NCBI GenBank assembly: GCA_024637315.1
Contig: JAGXFH010000047.1
Span: 1-51,290, forward strand
Origin: Brevirhabdus sp.
GTDB lineage: Bacteria; Pseudomonadota; Alphaproteobacteria; Rhodobacterales; Rhodobacteraceae
DNA: 51,290 nt
Direction: 5' to 3'
Each line of letters starts with the position of its first letter. The stretch's first letter is position 1. The notes under the pieces are model-generated. The model was not told the origin of the DNA. It worked only from the letters and a program-made list of their open reading frames with translations, and searched no databases. This document shows positions 51,027 to 51,290 of the stretch, in pieces. The position numbers and the translations under genes were made by a program.

Positions 51027-51257
51027 ATGGAGAATAACAGCGACATCGGAGAGAAGCTTGATGTTCTAATAAAGTTGCAAGCGGGTTCTCTCGTTAAAGG
51101 AATGTCCTCTAAAAAAGAGAAGATACTATTTCTTGGATCAGCGGGATTATCCTTCCGTAACAGGGCGTTTGTTGTCAAGAAGAGCATTGCAGCAAAAACA
51201 ATCCCGCCAAATCTTTTGACTGCGGGTCAGGGTCTGAGTTTGGCTTCTTTGTTGTAG
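51027..51257 (+). CDS. damaged small regulator-like ORF in an AT-rich segment
   Basis: A 76-aa frame. The first ~45 residues, ENNSDIGEKLDVLIKLQAGS and LVKGMSSKKEKILFLGSAGL, resemble the opening of small helix-turn-helix proteins of phages and integrative elements, in which LGSAGL is followed by a recognition helix; here the chain goes on FRNRAFVVKKSIAAK and does not fit, as if frameshifted. The segment from ~50930 is visibly AT-rich against its surroundings and has codon use unlike the rest of the window, in keeping with recent transfer. The family call is a weak inference. Confidence 0.4.
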   Translation: MENNSDIGEKLDVLIKLQAGSLVKGMSSKKEKILFLGSAGLSFRNRAFVVKKSIAAKTIPPNLLTAGQGLSLASLL

Positions 51258-51290
51258 AAGTGCCTTGCCGATTGCTTTGGCGACCGGTTG

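Overview
The window looks like chromosomal DNA of a GC-rich alphaproteobacterium, most likely a member of the Rhodobacteraceae (roseobacter group). This rests on protein similarity recognised by eye: class 2 PyrD followed by an ArsC start, a MaeB malic enzyme with a phosphotransacetylase tail, a Pta-type and PrpE pair, a DmdC-type acyl-CoA dehydrogenase, MerR regulators beside beta-oxidation genes, and many 4-bp ATGA gene overlaps. No tRNA, rRNA, CRISPR array, complete insertion sequence or prophage was seen. No database search was run; family calls come from motifs and remembered relatives.

Positions 1-13651 form one accessory catabolic island. On the minus strand, read from right to left, lie a LacI-type regulator, an RpiR-type regulator, an SDR dehydrogenase, a Gfo/Idh/MocA dehydrogenase, an IolE/MocC-like TIM-barrel isomerase, a periplasmic sugar-binding protein, a two-domain RbsA-type ATPase, two RbsC-type permeases and finally a decayed second Gfo/Idh/MocA gene. 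Divergent on the plus strand are a MocD-like di-iron oxygenase of the desaturase family, a MocE-like Rieske ferredoxin, a short chimeric gene remnant and an aldose-epimerase-like protein. The combination of MocD/MocE with inositol-type dehydrogenases, isomerase and ABC importer points to uptake and oxidative breakdown of a rhizopine-like (methylated amino-inositol) or related cyclitol/sugar ether. Several palindromes in the spacers are good operator candidates. Two separate wrecked genes show that the island has been rearranged.

Positions 13652-22435 hold a two-gene glycosyltransferase module, a secreted UshA-type 5'-nucleotidase with a clear terminator, a DUF952 protein coupled to pyrD, a stump of arsC, a MATE exporter and two overlapping hotdog thioesterases. 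Positions 22540-34244 hold a half-length ArsP_2-like membrane protein, two paralogous MerR regulators and a long fatty-acid (acyl-CoA) degradation operon: two acyl-CoA dehydrogenases of different catalytic types, a small conserved protein, a glutathione transferase, thiolase, cupin and a FadJ-type bifunctional enzyme, followed by a sulfotransferase-like gene and an acyl-CoA ligase.

Positions 34317-48544 are mostly core metabolism: a degenerate M48-like membrane protein, a secreted small protein, the nucleoside salvage operon cdd-deoA-deoB-add-upp, maeB with a perfect palindrome in its promoter, prpE, nadK, glyA, a small membrane protein and an alpha/beta hydrolase.

Positions 48600-50560 are a cluster of very small exported or membrane proteins (an entericidin-like lipoprotein, a 73-aa membrane protein, a 59-aa protein, a 48-aa lipoprotein and a 67-aa secreted protein). 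Two of them have upstream sequences matching the alphaproteobacterial general-stress (EcfG) promoter, one on each strand. The remainder contains noncoding sequence with three DnaA-box-like 9-mers, palindromic elements, a truncated Dabb-domain gene and, in the last ~340 bases, a markedly AT-rich foreign-looking segment with one damaged small ORF.
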